From JAWPMT01 sp965242775 (lineage in GTDB: Bacteria; Bacteroidota; Bacteroidia; Cytophagales; Cyclobacteriaceae), in the NCBI GenBank assembly GCA_965242775.1, contig CBDETI010000024.1:186001-250000 (forward strand): 64,000 bases of DNA. The letters run 5' to 3'. The position numbers were made by a program, and so were the translations under genes. Each line of letters opens with the position of its first letter. Position 1 is the first letter of the stretch. The notes under the pieces are model-generated. The model was not told the origin of the DNA, did not search any database, and saw nothing but the letters and a program-made list of their open reading frames with translations. Shown here piece by piece: positions 8,993 through 18,011 of this stretch.

Positions 8993-10963
8993 ATGGAATT
9001 CAAAAGGAATAAACGATCCAAGAAGCAGTTGCTGTCGATCTACGAAGCGCTGGTGACACCTCGGCTAATTGAGGAAAAAATGCTCATATTGTTGCGCCAG
9101 GGGAAAATCAGCAAATGGTTTTCCGGCATAGGGCAAGAAGCTATTTCGGTAGGCGCGGCGTTGACCTTGTCAAAAGATGAGTATGTGCTTCCGATGCACC
9201 GCAACCTTGGCGTGTTCACTACCAGGGGTGTGCCAATGCAGAAATTATTTGCCCAATTCCAGGGGAAAGCAAGTGGTTTCACCAAAGGACGTGATCGCAG
9301 CTTTCATTTCGGAACTCAGGAGTACAATATTGTAGGCATGATATCACACCTGGGCCCACAACTGGGCATCGCAGATGGTATCGCTTTGGCTCAAAAGCTC
9401 CGAAAGTCTAAACAAGCGACGCTGGTATTTTCCGGCGATGGTGGTACCAGCGAGGGTGATTTTCACGAGGCGCTCAATGTTGCTTCCGTCTGGAATTTAC
9501 CCGTGATTTTCGTTATTGAAAACAACGGATACGGATTGTCCACGCCAAGTCGCGAGCAATTCAATTTTGAGTCTTTTTTGGTCAAAGGTCCGGCCTATGG
9601 AATGGAAGCCCACAGTGTCGATGGCAACAACATTCTCGAGGTGTTGAACGAGCTCCAACCGCTGGTTGAAAGCATCCGCGAAAACCCCCGACCTATCCTG
9701 TTTGAGGCGCGCACCTTCCGGATGCGCGGACATGAAGAGGCATCAGGCACGAAATATGTTCCCAAAGAACTCATGGAGCATTGGGGCAAAAAGGACCCCA
9801 TTGAAAATTATGAACGGTTCCTGTTAACGGAAAAAATCAGTCAAAAGGAAATCGACACCATCCGTAAAGCGATCAAAGATGAAATAAATGTAGCTGTAAA
9901 GTCCGCATTTGCCGAAGCACCCGTGGCCGCTGATGACGAAAGAGAATTGCGGGATGTATATGCGCCTTTCACGCAAAAGGTCGTCCAGCCATCAGGCAAT
10001 GAGAAGGACATGAGATTCGTGGATGCTATATCCGACGGCCTGGAACAAAGTTTGGAAAAGCACGAAGATCTGGTGGTGATGGGTCAGGACATTGCAGAAT
10101 ACGGTGGCGTTTTTAAGATTACCGAAGGCTTTGTAGAAAAATTCGGCAAGGAGCGAATTCGCAACACACCACTTTGTGAGTCTGCTATAGTAGGTACGGC
10201 GTTGGGACTAAGTATCTCCGGGATGAAGGCCGTCATGGAGATGCAATTTGCAGACTTTGTTACCTGCGGCTTCAATCAGATCGTGAATAACCTTGCGAAA
10301 ATCCATTATCGCTGGGACGAAAATGCGGATGTGGTCATAAGAATGCCCACAGGCGCCGGCGTTGGCGCTGGGCCTTTTCACTCCCAGTCCAATGAAAGTT
10401 GGTTTTTCCATACACCGGGATTGAAAATTGTGTACCCATCAAACCCTGTGGATGCCAAGGGACTGCTTTGTGCAGCTATTGACGACCCCAACCCCGTGAT
10501 GTTTTTTGAGCACAAATACCTCTACCGATCCATGTCCGCACCGGTAGCAGAAGCATATTTCACCACGGAGATCGGTAAAGCTACGGTTGTCAAAGAAGGA
10601 GCTGATCTGACAATAGTTACTTATGGGATGGGTGTACACTGGGCAATGGAAGTAGCAAAAACATCAGACGCTGCGATTGAAATCATAGACCTTCGATCGC
10701 TTCTACCCTGGGACAGAGAGGCCGTAGCTGCTTCGGTGGCAAAAACCCACAAGCTGATTGTGCTTCATGAGGATACAATGACTGGAGGCATTGGGTCAGA
10801 AATTGCCAGCTGGGTAGGCGAAAATTGTTTCGAGCAACTTGACGCTCCGGTTGTGCGAGTAGCCTCATTGGATACGCCGGTACCATTCGCGGCGGCACTG
10901 GAAGGCAATTTTCTGCCAAAACAAAGGTTAGAAGAAAAGGTAACTCAGTTGTTGAACTACTGA
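8993..10963 (+). CDS. Fused alpha/beta thiamine-diphosphate-dependent 2-oxoacid dehydrogenase E1
   Basis: Decarboxylating E1 component of a pyruvate- or branched-chain-type 2-oxoacid dehydrogenase, with alpha and beta subunits in one polypeptide, as is common in Bacteroidota. The first half (about residues 1-330) has the ThDP/Mg motif starting GDGGTSEGD at about residue 148 and ending IENN. The second half (from about 345, MRFVDAISDGLEQSLEKHED) is the transketolase-like beta subunit ending in a C-terminal binding fold (EDTMTGGIGSEIA). I chose the ATG at 8993 (MEFKRNKRSK); an upstream in-frame GTG at 8909 would add 28 poorly conserved residues and overlap the divergent peptidase. The E2 and E3 partners are not in the window. 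lipA, which lipoylates E2, is 2.6 kb downstream. Confidence 0.93.
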   Translation: MEFKRNKRSKKQLLSIYEALVTPRLIEEKMLILLRQGKISKWFSGIGQEAISVGAALTLSKDEYVLPMHRNLGVFTTRGVPMQKLFAQFQGKASGFTKGRDRSFHFGTQEYNIVGMISHLGPQLGIADGIALAQKLRKSKQATLVFSGDGGTSEGDFHEALNVASVWNLPVIFVIENNGYGLSTPSREQFNFESFLVKGPAYGMEAHSVDGNNILEVLNELQPLVESIRENPRPILFEARTFRMRGHEEASGTKYVPKELMEHWGKKDPIENYERFLLTEKISQKEIDTIRKAIKDEINVAVKSAFAEAPVAADDERELRDVYAPFTQKVVQPSGNEKDMRFVDAISDGLEQSLEKHEDLVVMGQDIAEYGGVFKITEGFVEKFGKERIRNTPLCESAIVGTALGLSISGMKAVMEMQFADFVTCGFNQIVNNLAKIHYRWDENADVVIRMPTGAGVGAGPFHSQSNESWFFHTPGLKIVYPSNPVDAKGLLCAAIDDPNPVMFFEHKYLYRSMSAPVAEAYFTTEIGKATVVKEGADLTIVTYGMGVHWAMEVAKTSDAAIEIIDLRSLLPWDREAVAASVAKTHKLIVLHEDTMTGGIGSEIASWVGENCFEQLDAPVVRVASLDTPVPFAAALEGNFLPKQRLEEKVTQLLNY

Positions 10964-11027
10964 CAGTGATTACCCATTTGTTGAGTTTCTGGCCTTAATT
11001 GGCAATCTTTGAAGTGACTCCCTGCTT

Positions 11028-12002
11028 TTGCGATTAGCAGCAACCATATCGATTGTAGGATTTTTTCTCCTGGCACTAACCCCGGCGACAAAAGCTCAGT
11101 TGCTGGAAGATACTGAGAAGCGCCTTAAAACTGTCAAAAAGGAGCGTCGTGGCTTTGGATTGTTCCGAAAGAAGGGTCAGTCGGTAGCTCCTCCGGGTAG
11201 CACTGGCAGGTTTGTAGCGCCCAGATCGCTTTCTTTTGGCCGCACCTCCACGGGCGGCCCTGTCAAACCACGGTACTCAAGTGGTTCCCCTTTTGGTAGA
11301 CAGACAATTGTGGTCCGCCCCAGATTTTCACCAGGATCTCCCTTCAGAGGTCAGGCATTCCGCGTTGCGCCCAGGTATTCGCCCAGTAAGCCGTTCTCCG
11401 GCCGCGATTTTGTAGTCGCGCCCCGATACTCACCGTCGAAGCCCTTTACAAAAAGAGATTTGGCCCGAGTTTCGCCAAGATATTCTCCCGGCTCACCGTT
11501 TAGGAATCAAAAATGGGTGGTAAGACCCAGGTACTCACAGGGTATGCCATTCACAAAAGCGGATTTTGTGGTAGCGCCCAGGTACTCGCCCGGATCGCCT
11601 TTCGCCTATAAGGACTTTAAAGTCAAGCCACGATATACCGGCACTATGACTTTCAATCTCTTTGTGAAACAAGTATGGCAAAACCTCCGTCCCAACCGGT
11701 ATGCTTCTTCCTCAATGGGCCCAGTCCGTGTCCTGCCACAAGACCATAGCTACAATGCACGAGCCATCGCCAGCTACCTGGGACCGTACAAATTGAAAGT
11801 AATCAAAGCCAAAAATCTTCACCCAAGTTTCAAATACAAGCGAGCCACATTAGTTAGCAGCGATTTTTTCAGAGAGAGTATGCGAAAATGGAATTTGCTT
11901 ATTGTCAAACTTAATCGGAACAAAGAACAGCCTCAAGCTGTTAAGGATAAGATTTCCAAACCAAAGTTTGATAGGAAAGAGAGAGAAATCTGGAACAATT
12001 AG
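11028..12002 (+). CDS. Secreted protein with 17-residue PRYSPGSPF-type tandem repeats
   Basis: I do not recognise a named family. A signal peptide (residues 1-24, ending TKAQ) starts from a TTG at 11028; the in-frame stop at 11010-11012 and the signal peptide support it. Residues 81 to about 205 consist of seven copies of a repeat of period 17 (one of 18), consensus PRYSPGSPF followed by eight residues with a hydrophobic pair before the next PR. A degenerate eighth copy begins at 201. The mature N-terminus is basic (KKERRGFGLFRKKG). The C-terminal third (about 215-324) is non-repetitive and rich in Lys and Arg. It is probably periplasmic or surface-exposed. The ytxJ start is one base after its stop. 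Confidence 0.75.
   Translation: MRLAATISIVGFFLLALTPATKAQLLEDTEKRLKTVKKERRGFGLFRKKGQSVAPPGSTGRFVAPRSLSFGRTSTGGPVKPRYSSGSPFGRQTIVVRPRFSPGSPFRGQAFRVAPRYSPSKPFSGRDFVVAPRYSPSKPFTKRDLARVSPRYSPGSPFRNQKWVVRPRYSQGMPFTKADFVVAPRYSPGSPFAYKDFKVKPRYTGTMTFNLFVKQVWQNLRPNRYASSSMGPVRVLPQDHSYNARAIASYLGPYKLKVIKAKNLHPSFKYKRATLVSSDFFRESMRKWNLLIVKLNRNKEQPQAVKDKISKPKFDRKEREIWNN
11268..11640 (+). repeat. In-frame 51-bp tandem repeats encoding the PRYSPGSPF motif
   Basis: The DNA behind residues 81 to about 205 of the secreted repeat protein repeats every 51 bases (one unit of 54). Copies are diverged at synonymous sites but keep the coded motif, so selection is on the protein repeat. Units begin near 11268, 11319, 11370, 11421, 11475, 11526, 11577 and 11628. 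Confidence 0.75.
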
Positions 12003-12003
12003 T

Positions 12004-12360
12004 ATGAATTGGAACGAATTACAATCAGTTGAAAGTATCGATCAACTTTTGGCTGAGTCGCAACAACAGCCGGTGATGATCTTTAAACACAGTACACGAT
12101 GCTCCATCAGCGCTGCTTCTCTGGATAGATTAGAACGACGATGGAATGAAAATGAGGTTCCCGCATTGAAAACCTATTTTCTCGACCTGATCCGGTACCG
12201 GGAAGTTTCAAATGCCATTGCCACTAAGCTTGGCATCACGCATCAATCACCCCAGGTGATCATGCTCAAAGGGGGAAAACCCGTACATGAAGCTTCCCAT
12301 TTTGGCATTGACTATCAGGAAATAGTCGAAGTGGCCAACAGCAACAAGCAAATAGCCTAA
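12004..12360 (+). CDS. ytxJ: Bacillithiol-system redox protein YtxJ (monothiol thioredoxin fold)
   Basis: 118-residue cytosolic thioredoxin-fold protein of the DUF2847/YtxJ family, thought to act as a monothiol bacilliredoxin that removes bacillithiol from proteins. The single active Cys33 lies in FKHSTRCSIS and the cis-proline region is QSPQVIMLKGG. I set the start at the ATG at 12004 because homology begins there; a longer reading frame upstream overlaps the repeat-protein gene in another frame. It converges on the OsmC gene with a four-base overlap. Its presence implies that this organism makes bacillithiol; the biosynthetic genes are not in the window. Confidence 0.85.
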   Translation: MNWNELQSVESIDQLLAESQQQPVMIFKHSTRCSISAASLDRLERRWNENEVPALKTYFLDLIRYREVSNAIATKLGITHQSPQVIMLKGGKPVHEASHFGIDYQEIVEVANSNKQIA

Positions 12361-12764
12361 AAATCAAAGGAGACCTCCTGTCTAAGATCCTCCCGCAAAC
12401 TCAGCGCGACCGGGCAGGTAAGCGCTTTTTCTTTGAGGAACGCCCGATGCGTTTCGGAAAGCTCGCATGCTGGCCAAATCATATGCACCTTGATTGCGGC
12501 AATCCTCCGGGGATTGGCAGACATCACTTTTGTGGTTTCCGCTCGCAGGCCTTCTAGTGAAAGCCCCAGTTTATCGGCTTCTATACCCATAATGGTCATC
12601 ATACATGAAGTAAGTGCCCCGGCTACCAGGTCCGTTGGAGAAAAAGCCTGCCCCTTTCCATGGTTATCTACCGGCGCATCAGTAATGATTTTAGATTCAG
12701 AGGATAAGTGAATTGCCTCCGTTCGTAGTTCTCCCTTATACGTAGATTTTATATGCATAAACAA
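12357..12764 (-). CDS. OsmC/Ohr family peroxiredoxin-like protein
   Basis: 135-residue OsmC-family protein expected to reduce organic hydroperoxides through two cysteines. Both are visible: Cys54 in GALTSCMMTIMG and Cys117 in LTCPVALSL, the usual OsmC arrangement. SPTDLVAGAL is the typical preceding helix. An ATG two codons inside (MHIKSTYKG) is an equally possible start. It overlaps ytxJ tail to tail, so two thiol-redox proteins are side by side but on opposite strands. Confidence 0.88.
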   Translation of the reverse strand: MFMHIKSTYKGELRTEAIHLSSESKIITDAPVDNHGKGQAFSPTDLVAGALTSCMMTIMGIEADKLGLSLEGLRAETTKVMSANPRRIAAIKVHMIWPACELSETHRAFLKEKALTCPVALSLREDLRQEVSFDF

Positions 12765-12814
12765 ACCATTAATTTTACGTGCGCGTTATGAATACAAATA
12801 TTTGGAGGGTAGTG

Positions 12815-13519
12815 ATGAATCGCAAATTACTGGCGCTAATGCTGCTATTGCCCCTTTTTGGGTATGGGCAGATTTTTGAAGAAGATTACGATTACAGTAA
12901 AGAATTTACCTGGGGTGTAAATAAAAACACCAACTCCGGCCTTATTGGAGGTTTCGTTATGAAATTTTCCAAAAACATAGGAGACGACCTGTATCGCACA
13001 CTTGGGTTTGAAATCATGAACGTGAAGCACCCAAAGGAGCAGCGGTACATTTCACCTCAGACCGGAACACCCTTCATTTTCGGCAAGCAAAATTTTCTTT
13101 ACGCGATCAGGGCGCAATACGGCCTGGAGAAGATCCTATACAAAAAGGCACCCCAGCAGGGAGTGCAAATCCATGCTGCAGCAGCGGCTGGACCAACCTT
13201 GGGTATTGTGGCTCCCTACATCGTAGTAAGCGACGGGCAAAGCGAACGGTATGATCCAAGAGTACATACCACACCCAATGCTATTCAGGGCTCAGGGCGA
13301 CTATTTGAAGGATTGTGTTTGGGTCATTTTGCTCCTGGCGTAAATGCAAAAACGTCCACTATTTTCGAATTTGGCACCTTCAGAAAAAGTGTTGCTGGGG
13401 TGGAGATTGGTGTAATGGCGGAGGTCTATACGCAACGAATCATATTGGTCCCTACACAAAAAAACAGAGCCCTTTTCACATCGGCCTTTTTCACCCTTTT
13501 CTGGGGGTCGAGAAAATAA
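12815..13519 (+). CDS. Conserved hypothetical secreted protein, possible small outer-membrane barrel
   Basis: 234 residues with a signal peptide (MNRKLLALMLLLPLFGYGQ). The mature part has alternating Gly/aromatic stretches (GGFVMKFSKNIGDDLYRTLGFEI) and ends in strand-like FTSAFFTLFWG, which suggests an outer-membrane beta-barrel; I cannot name the family. I chose the ATG at 12815 because a strong GGAGG lies about 10 bases before it and the signal peptide begins there; an in-frame GTG at 12779 would add 12 residues. lipA follows after 15 bp, so they may share a transcript. Confidence 0.7.
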   Translation: MNRKLLALMLLLPLFGYGQIFEEDYDYSKEFTWGVNKNTNSGLIGGFVMKFSKNIGDDLYRTLGFEIMNVKHPKEQRYISPQTGTPFIFGKQNFLYAIRAQYGLEKILYKKAPQQGVQIHAAAAAGPTLGIVAPYIVVSDGQSERYDPRVHTTPNAIQGSGRLFEGLCLGHFAPGVNAKTSTIFEFGTFRKSVAGVEIGVMAEVYTQRIILVPTQKNRALFTSAFFTLFWGSRK

Positions 13520-13534
13520 AGCTTTAATTATCAC

Positions 13535-14422
13535 ATGATCGAGTTACCAACAGTCAATAAGCAAGAAAAAACGCACGTTAAAAAGCCGAACTGGCTCCGG
13601 GTAAAGCTTCCGGTAGGAAAGGAGTATGCCAGTGTCCGGAAAATCGTCGATGAAAACAAGTTGCATACCATTTGTGAAAGTGGCAATTGCCCTAATATGG
13701 GTGAATGCTGGGGTGCTGGTACAGCAACTTTCATGATCTTGGGAAACGTGTGCACCCGGAGTTGTACTTTCTGTGCAGTGGCAACAGGGCGACCTCCCGA
13801 ATATGACGAAGGTGAGCCTGCAAGGGTAGCCGATGCCATCCATAAGATGGGTGTGAAACATGCGGTGATCACTTCGGTAAACCGAGATGAATTGAAGGAT
13901 CGCGGGGCAGAGATCTGGTACCAAACTGTCGTCAAGGTTAAGGAATTAAGTCCTGAAACAACCATTGAGACCTTGATACCTGATGTGAAGGCCAACTGGT
14001 CAGCGCTAGACCGAATGATTGAAGGTGGGCAGGAAGTAGTTTCGCACAATATGGAAACCATCGAAAGGCTCTATCGACCTGTCAGGCCACAGGCGAAATA
14101 CGCCAGAAGCCTCGAACAAATCCAACGCACCAAAGATGCTGGCAAACGCACCAAATCCGGGATCATGCTCGGTCTTGGAGAGACTCCCGCTGAGGTCCAC
14201 AAGGCTATGGATGATTTGGTAGCAAATGGTTTGGATATCCTAACGTTGGGTCAGTATCTGCAGCCCACAAAAATGCACATAGAAGTGGCGGAATTTGTTC
14301 ATCCGGATCAATTCGAGGCGTACCGGGAAGAAGGTTTGAGGCGTGGATTAAAATACGTCGAATCAGGTCCGCTTGTCAGGTCTTCCTACCATGCGGAGAG
14401 GCATGTCAACGTGCCTATTTAG
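13535..14422 (+). CDS. lipA: Lipoyl synthase (radical SAM)
   Basis: Inserts two sulfurs into octanoyl groups on lipoyl domains of E2 and GcvH, a cytosolic radical-SAM reaction. Both iron-sulfur motifs are intact: auxiliary cluster Cys47, Cys52 and Cys58 (CESGNCPNMGEC) and the SAM-cluster CxxxCxxC at Cys73, Cys77 and Cys80 (CTRSCTFC). The C-terminal RSSYHA, whose serine ligates the auxiliary cluster, is present. 295 residues is normal. It converges with the thioredoxin-like gene through a four-base overlap. It serves the E1-containing complex encoded nearby. Confidence 0.97.
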   Translation: MIELPTVNKQEKTHVKKPNWLRVKLPVGKEYASVRKIVDENKLHTICESGNCPNMGECWGAGTATFMILGNVCTRSCTFCAVATGRPPEYDEGEPARVADAIHKMGVKHAVITSVNRDELKDRGAEIWYQTVVKVKELSPETTIETLIPDVKANWSALDRMIEGGQEVVSHNMETIERLYRPVRPQAKYARSLEQIQRTKDAGKRTKSGIMLGLGETPAEVHKAMDDLVANGLDILTLGQYLQPTKMHIEVAEFVHPDQFEAYREEGLRRGLKYVESGPLVRSSYHAERHVNVPI

Positions 14423-14928
14423 TCAAAGTATTTCTTCAACTTTTCTTCGAATGTGATGGGTCCCAGGAATGCATCCATCAGCCGATTATCCTGGTAAACA
14501 AAGGTTTGGGGCATCCCCAAAAAACCATAAACTTCCATGGCTTTCTCCGGTTCGATGGTGAAGGCGTAGGTTTCGGGATGTGCTGTGACACCTTTTTGCA
14601 CCAGGAAGTAACTCATCGTTTCTACCTCTTCAAACGAAACCCACCAGATTTGAGCATCGGAAAGTTCCCTCATGTGTTTAGCTAGGTTTTCCGTTTCCTT
14701 TTGACAATGTTCGCACTCGCTGTTGAAAAGAATCACCAGTGTTTTTTTTGTAAAATTAGAAGGCTCGCCACCCATCACCGGATTCAGCGCCGGGAGCAAT
14801 TTGGTGAGCGTATTAAAGTTGCGGGTGCTATCTTCCGCGCTTAAATCAGTATCGCTTTTGCCTGTTAACCACCATGAAATCAGGCCGCCAAAACCAATTA
14901 CCGCAATCGCTATAAACCAATTTTTCAT
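14419..14928 (-). CDS. Membrane-anchored thioredoxin-fold (TlpA-like) protein
   Basis: 169 residues with an N-terminal membrane anchor or uncleaved signal (residues 3-20) and an extracytoplasmic thioredoxin domain. The redox pair is Cys72-Glu-His-Cys75 after the strand TLVILFNSE, and the cis-proline loop is LGMPQTFVY. CEHC is typical of TlpA/ResA-type periplasmic thiol reductases. It starts one base after the stop of the 1002-residue ABC transporter gene, so the two are co-transcribed. Its substrate is unknown. Confidence 0.82.
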   Translation of the reverse strand: MKNWFIAIAVIGFGGLISWWLTGKSDTDLSAEDSTRNFNTLTKLLPALNPVMGGEPSNFTKKTLVILFNSECEHCQKETENLAKHMRELSDAQIWWVSFEEVETMSYFLVQKGVTAHPETYAFTIEPEKAMEVYGFLGMPQTFVYQDNRLMDAFLGPITFEEKLKKYFD

Positions 14929-14929
14929 A

Positions 14930-17900
14930 TCATTTTCTCCCGGAAATCAGTTTCTTAAGTACGTCGAAATACAAGGTCACAAACAGAACAAGGGTCATAA
15001 ACCAAATGACTAACAAATTAAATGTGGGCGTACCAATATATGCGCCAAAAAGGTACTTCTCCGGGTAGTAAAAAACCGTTCGGAAATCCAGCGGATGCTT
15101 CGGGTTGGTATTCACTGCATAGATCGGATAGACCTTCTGCACCAACTCATCACCTGCGCGTACCACCCGATCATTGGTACTTGTGTTTTTAAGCATATAT
15201 GCTATTCGCTCATTTTCATAGGTATCGCGGAAGTCCAGGTACGCCTCCTTGGCCGCTTCGGTGCCAGTATTTTCTTCCAGGTATGCTTCTTTTTTGGCAT
15301 CAGCTTTTTTCCGGCGGTTGTTATAAAACTTCCTCAGCGCCTTCAAAAACTCCGTAAGATCATCGGCTGTTGCCTGATTGAACTGGTCAGCGTTGAGGCG
15401 TGCCATATCGAACTGATCACTACCGACTACTTTCAGTTCCTTTTGCAGCTCATTGCGCAATGTCAGTAATTCGTAATTGTATGTATCCTCATTGGTGCCC
15501 TTCGCCGCGAGCGTGCTTTGTACGAGCTTCAGCATCTCTGGAATGTAGTTTACACTCTTATATTCTGCAATGGACATTTCCCGCTCAAGCGGATACAGTG
15601 GCTTGTTGTAGGGATTATTAATGAATTGCTCGACCACCATCGCCTCGTAGGCCCATCGTGAAGCCATAATTTCCCCAATTAAAGGAACCTTGTCCCTTGT
15701 AGTGAGTGACTCGTTCAACTTGTCGAAATTCACTACTACACCACTCAATATCAATTGAGGAATAATAAGCAAAGGGATTAATATATAAATAGTCACCACG
15801 CTGTTGAAAGCCGAACTAATATTCAACCCAAGCATGTTGGCAAAGCATGAAACCGAAAAAAGAATAAGCCAATACGGCATGGTCATGCTCTTGATCTCCA
15901 AAATGCCAGTGCCTATCCATGCAAAAAGCAAAGTCTGAATGGCAGAGAGTGCGAATAATAGCAGGACTTTAGAAACCAGGTAGCTAGACCGGCTAAGGTT
16001 TAGAAAAGATTCTCGCTTTAAGATCATTCGATCTTTGATGATCTCCTCTGCACTGACAGTCAGTCCCATAAAAAGTGCGACGATCACACTAATGAAGAAA
16101 AATACCGGAATATTGATGTTTTCTTTAAAGGAATAGGCGTCGCCAATCGGGCTGTATCGTACAATGAAAGCCAGCAAAAACGCCAGTAGCGGGGCCTCTA
16201 GCAGATTAATTATAAGGTACTGACGATTACTTAGCTTTGAGAGTAAGTCCCTTTTCGTAAATACCAGCAACTGCTGAATTTTGCCAGGCACCTCCAAGGT
16301 TTTAGGCGGTTTCTCATTTACCTCTTCGATTTTATCCAGACTGATTCCTTCGGTGAAGTATTGATGCCACTGTTGTGAAGTGATCTTGCGTTTAGTGGTA
16401 AAACGTCCATATTCATCGACTACCTTGGTTTCAATGATATTGAAAATCTGCTCAGGATTGACGTTGCCGCAGTTGATGCAAGCACTTTGATCACGGTCTA
16501 CATGATCCACAATAGTCTTGAAATAACTCACCGCATCCACCGGATCGCCATAGTAGATCTGGTACCCACCGACATCTAAAATGATAAGTTTATCAAACAT
16601 CTTAAAAATGTCTGAGGAGGGTTGGTGAATGACCACAAAGATCATCTTCCCCTTCAGGGAAAGCTCTTTAAGTAGGTCCATGATATTTTCCGAATCACGA
16701 GAAGATAATCCGCTGGTTGGTTCATCCACGAACATCACCGAAGGCTCCCGAAGCAATTCCAGGCCGATGTTCAATCTTTTTCGTTGCCCGCCACTTATGG
16801 TCTTTTGCAGCGGGTTTCCAACTTTAAGATCCCGGGTTTCCTTTAAGCCGAGCGAACCGAGCACTTTGATCACCAGCCCATCCAGTTCCGTCTCTGAAGC
16901 ATTTTTAAAGCACAACTTCGCCGCAAAAAACAGGTTTTGGTAGACGGTCAGGTCTTCGATCAGCAAGTCGTCCTGGGGCACGTACCCAACAATTCCTTCT
17001 GCCTTTTTAACTTCTTTGTGGATGTCAATACCGTTGATGCGCACACTCCCCGTCGACGGACTTTCATTACCATTAAGCACATTGAGTAAGGTGGATTTTC
17101 CCGAACCACTACCTCCCATGATCCCAACCAGCTTTCCATTGCGCTCGGAAAAATTAAAATCCACTAGTCCCAGGTCACCATTGGTAAACTTGAAACTCAC
17201 ATCTTCGGCTACAAATGACAGCTGATGGTCTTGCGATTGCTTGTGAAACCCGCTAATGATATCACTGAAATACACGGGCGTAACGACTGTCCCCAGGCCC
17301 CGGATAGAACTACCGTTAGAAAATATTTTGATTGAATCTGCAGGCAATCCCTGGCCATTGAGTGAGAGGGAGCCACTGCCCATATATTTTACAAAATAGA
17401 GGTCAATTCCGGGAATGTTGAAAAAAGCCAGAAATCCGTCAGGAAATTTTTCGACCTTCAACTGATGCGCTTTAATCTCAGCTTGCTCCTCTCCGGAAAC
17501 GACCAACACACTCTTCGCAGCGAATTGATCCGGCTGACGTGCCAAAACGTAGGCCTTCAGGTGATCGAGGACTTTTGTGGCAAAGTTGAGACTGTTGCCG
17601 ATAAGGTAGAGTAGTTCTTTCTCTCTTTCGCTGACATTGCCGTCGGCTACGATCAGCTCTAAAAGCCGCAACAACACCACCAGCTTCTGTTCTTGCTTAA
17701 GTTCCTTGTTAACCTGATAGCTCAGTTTGATGATTTGCTTCTTTTCATCGCGATCGTTCTCGTCGGAAGTTTCATTGACAAGACGATCAAAGTAGGCCAT
17801 GTACCTGTCGCATTCTTCTTTGCTGACGTTTTCTTCCAAAAACTTGTACACAGCGTCTCGCTCTGAGGAGGTCACTTCGTCTTCCTTCGCAACAATGACC

Positions 17901-17938
17901 AGTAAGCTGAGAATGGTTTTGAGCAGGTTATCACTCAT
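14930..17938 (-). CDS. ABCG-like ABC exporter with N-terminal TerB-like domain
   Basis: 1002-residue half-transporter of the White/ABCG layout. The N-terminal 130 residues are a helical TerB-like module (LLSLLVIVAKEDEVTSSERD, then LELIVADGNVSEREKELL). A small beta domain follows at about 140-225. The ATPase spans about 240-480 with Walker A GGSGSGKS at 275-282, signature ISGGQRKR from 381 and Walker B VMFVDEP at 401-407. A CINCGN pair lies just after the ATPase. The rest is a membrane domain with about six segments split by a long charged extracytoplasmic loop. The cargo is unknown. It shares an operon with the thioredoxin-like protein. Confidence 0.88.
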   Translation of the reverse strand: MSDNLLKTILSLLVIVAKEDEVTSSERDAVYKFLEENVSKEECDRYMAYFDRLVNETSDENDRDEKKQIIKLSYQVNKELKQEQKLVVLLRLLELIVADGNVSEREKELLYLIGNSLNFATKVLDHLKAYVLARQPDQFAAKSVLVVSGEEQAEIKAHQLKVEKFPDGFLAFFNIPGIDLYFVKYMGSGSLSLNGQGLPADSIKIFSNGSSIRGLGTVVTPVYFSDIISGFHKQSQDHQLSFVAEDVSFKFTNGDLGLVDFNFSERNGKLVGIMGGSGSGKSTLLNVLNGNESPSTGSVRINGIDIHKEVKKAEGIVGYVPQDDLLIEDLTVYQNLFFAAKLCFKNASETELDGLVIKVLGSLGLKETRDLKVGNPLQKTISGGQRKRLNIGLELLREPSVMFVDEPTSGLSSRDSENIMDLLKELSLKGKMIFVVIHQPSSDIFKMFDKLIILDVGGYQIYYGDPVDAVSYFKTIVDHVDRDQSACINCGNVNPEQIFNIIETKVVDEYGRFTTKRKITSQQWHQYFTEGISLDKIEEVNEKPPKTLEVPGKIQQLLVFTKRDLLSKLSNRQYLIINLLEAPLLAFLLAFIVRYSPIGDAYSFKENINIPVFFFISVIVALFMGLTVSAEEIIKDRMILKRESFLNLSRSSYLVSKVLLLFALSAIQTLLFAWIGTGILEIKSMTMPYWLILFSVSCFANMLGLNISSAFNSVVTIYILIPLLIIPQLILSGVVVNFDKLNESLTTRDKVPLIGEIMASRWAYEAMVVEQFINNPYNKPLYPLEREMSIAEYKSVNYIPEMLKLVQSTLAAKGTNEDTYNYELLTLRNELQKELKVVGSDQFDMARLNADQFNQATADDLTEFLKALRKFYNNRRKKADAKKEAYLEENTGTEAAKEAYLDFRDTYENERIAYMLKNTSTNDRVVRAGDELVQKVYPIYAVNTNPKHPLDFRTVFYYPEKYLFGAYIGTPTFNLLVIWFMTLVLFVTLYFDVLKKLISGRK

Positions 17939-17954
17939 GAGTCGGTGGGTTGAT

Positions 17955-17990
17955 TAAAAGAAAAAAAGCATTGAATTACTCCAATGCTTT
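17955..17990 (-). terminator. Rho-independent terminator after the 301-residue lipoprotein gene
   Basis: A nine-base-pair stem (AAAGCATTG, 17965-17973, pairing with CAATGCTTT, 17982-17990) with an eight-base loop is followed on the minus strand by a T-rich tract (TTTTTTTCTTTT). It sits 22 bases after the lipoprotein stop and before the ABC exporter start, separating the two transcripts. Confidence 0.75.
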
Positions 17991-18011
17991 CTCTATGATA
18001 TTGTTTGTCTT

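Noticed and set aside
11268..11640. Regular DNA repeats as a CRISPR array
   Set aside because: The repeats are contiguous, in frame, diverged at synonymous sites and have no unique spacers; they code protein repeats.
11902..12003. Longer N-terminus for ytxJ reaching into the repeat-protein gene
   Set aside because: The extra residues are an out-of-frame reading of the upstream gene; family similarity begins at the ATG at 12004.
15095..15469. Open frame antisense to the ABC exporter gene
   Set aside because: No recognisable protein; it lies wholly inside a well-supported gene on the other strand.
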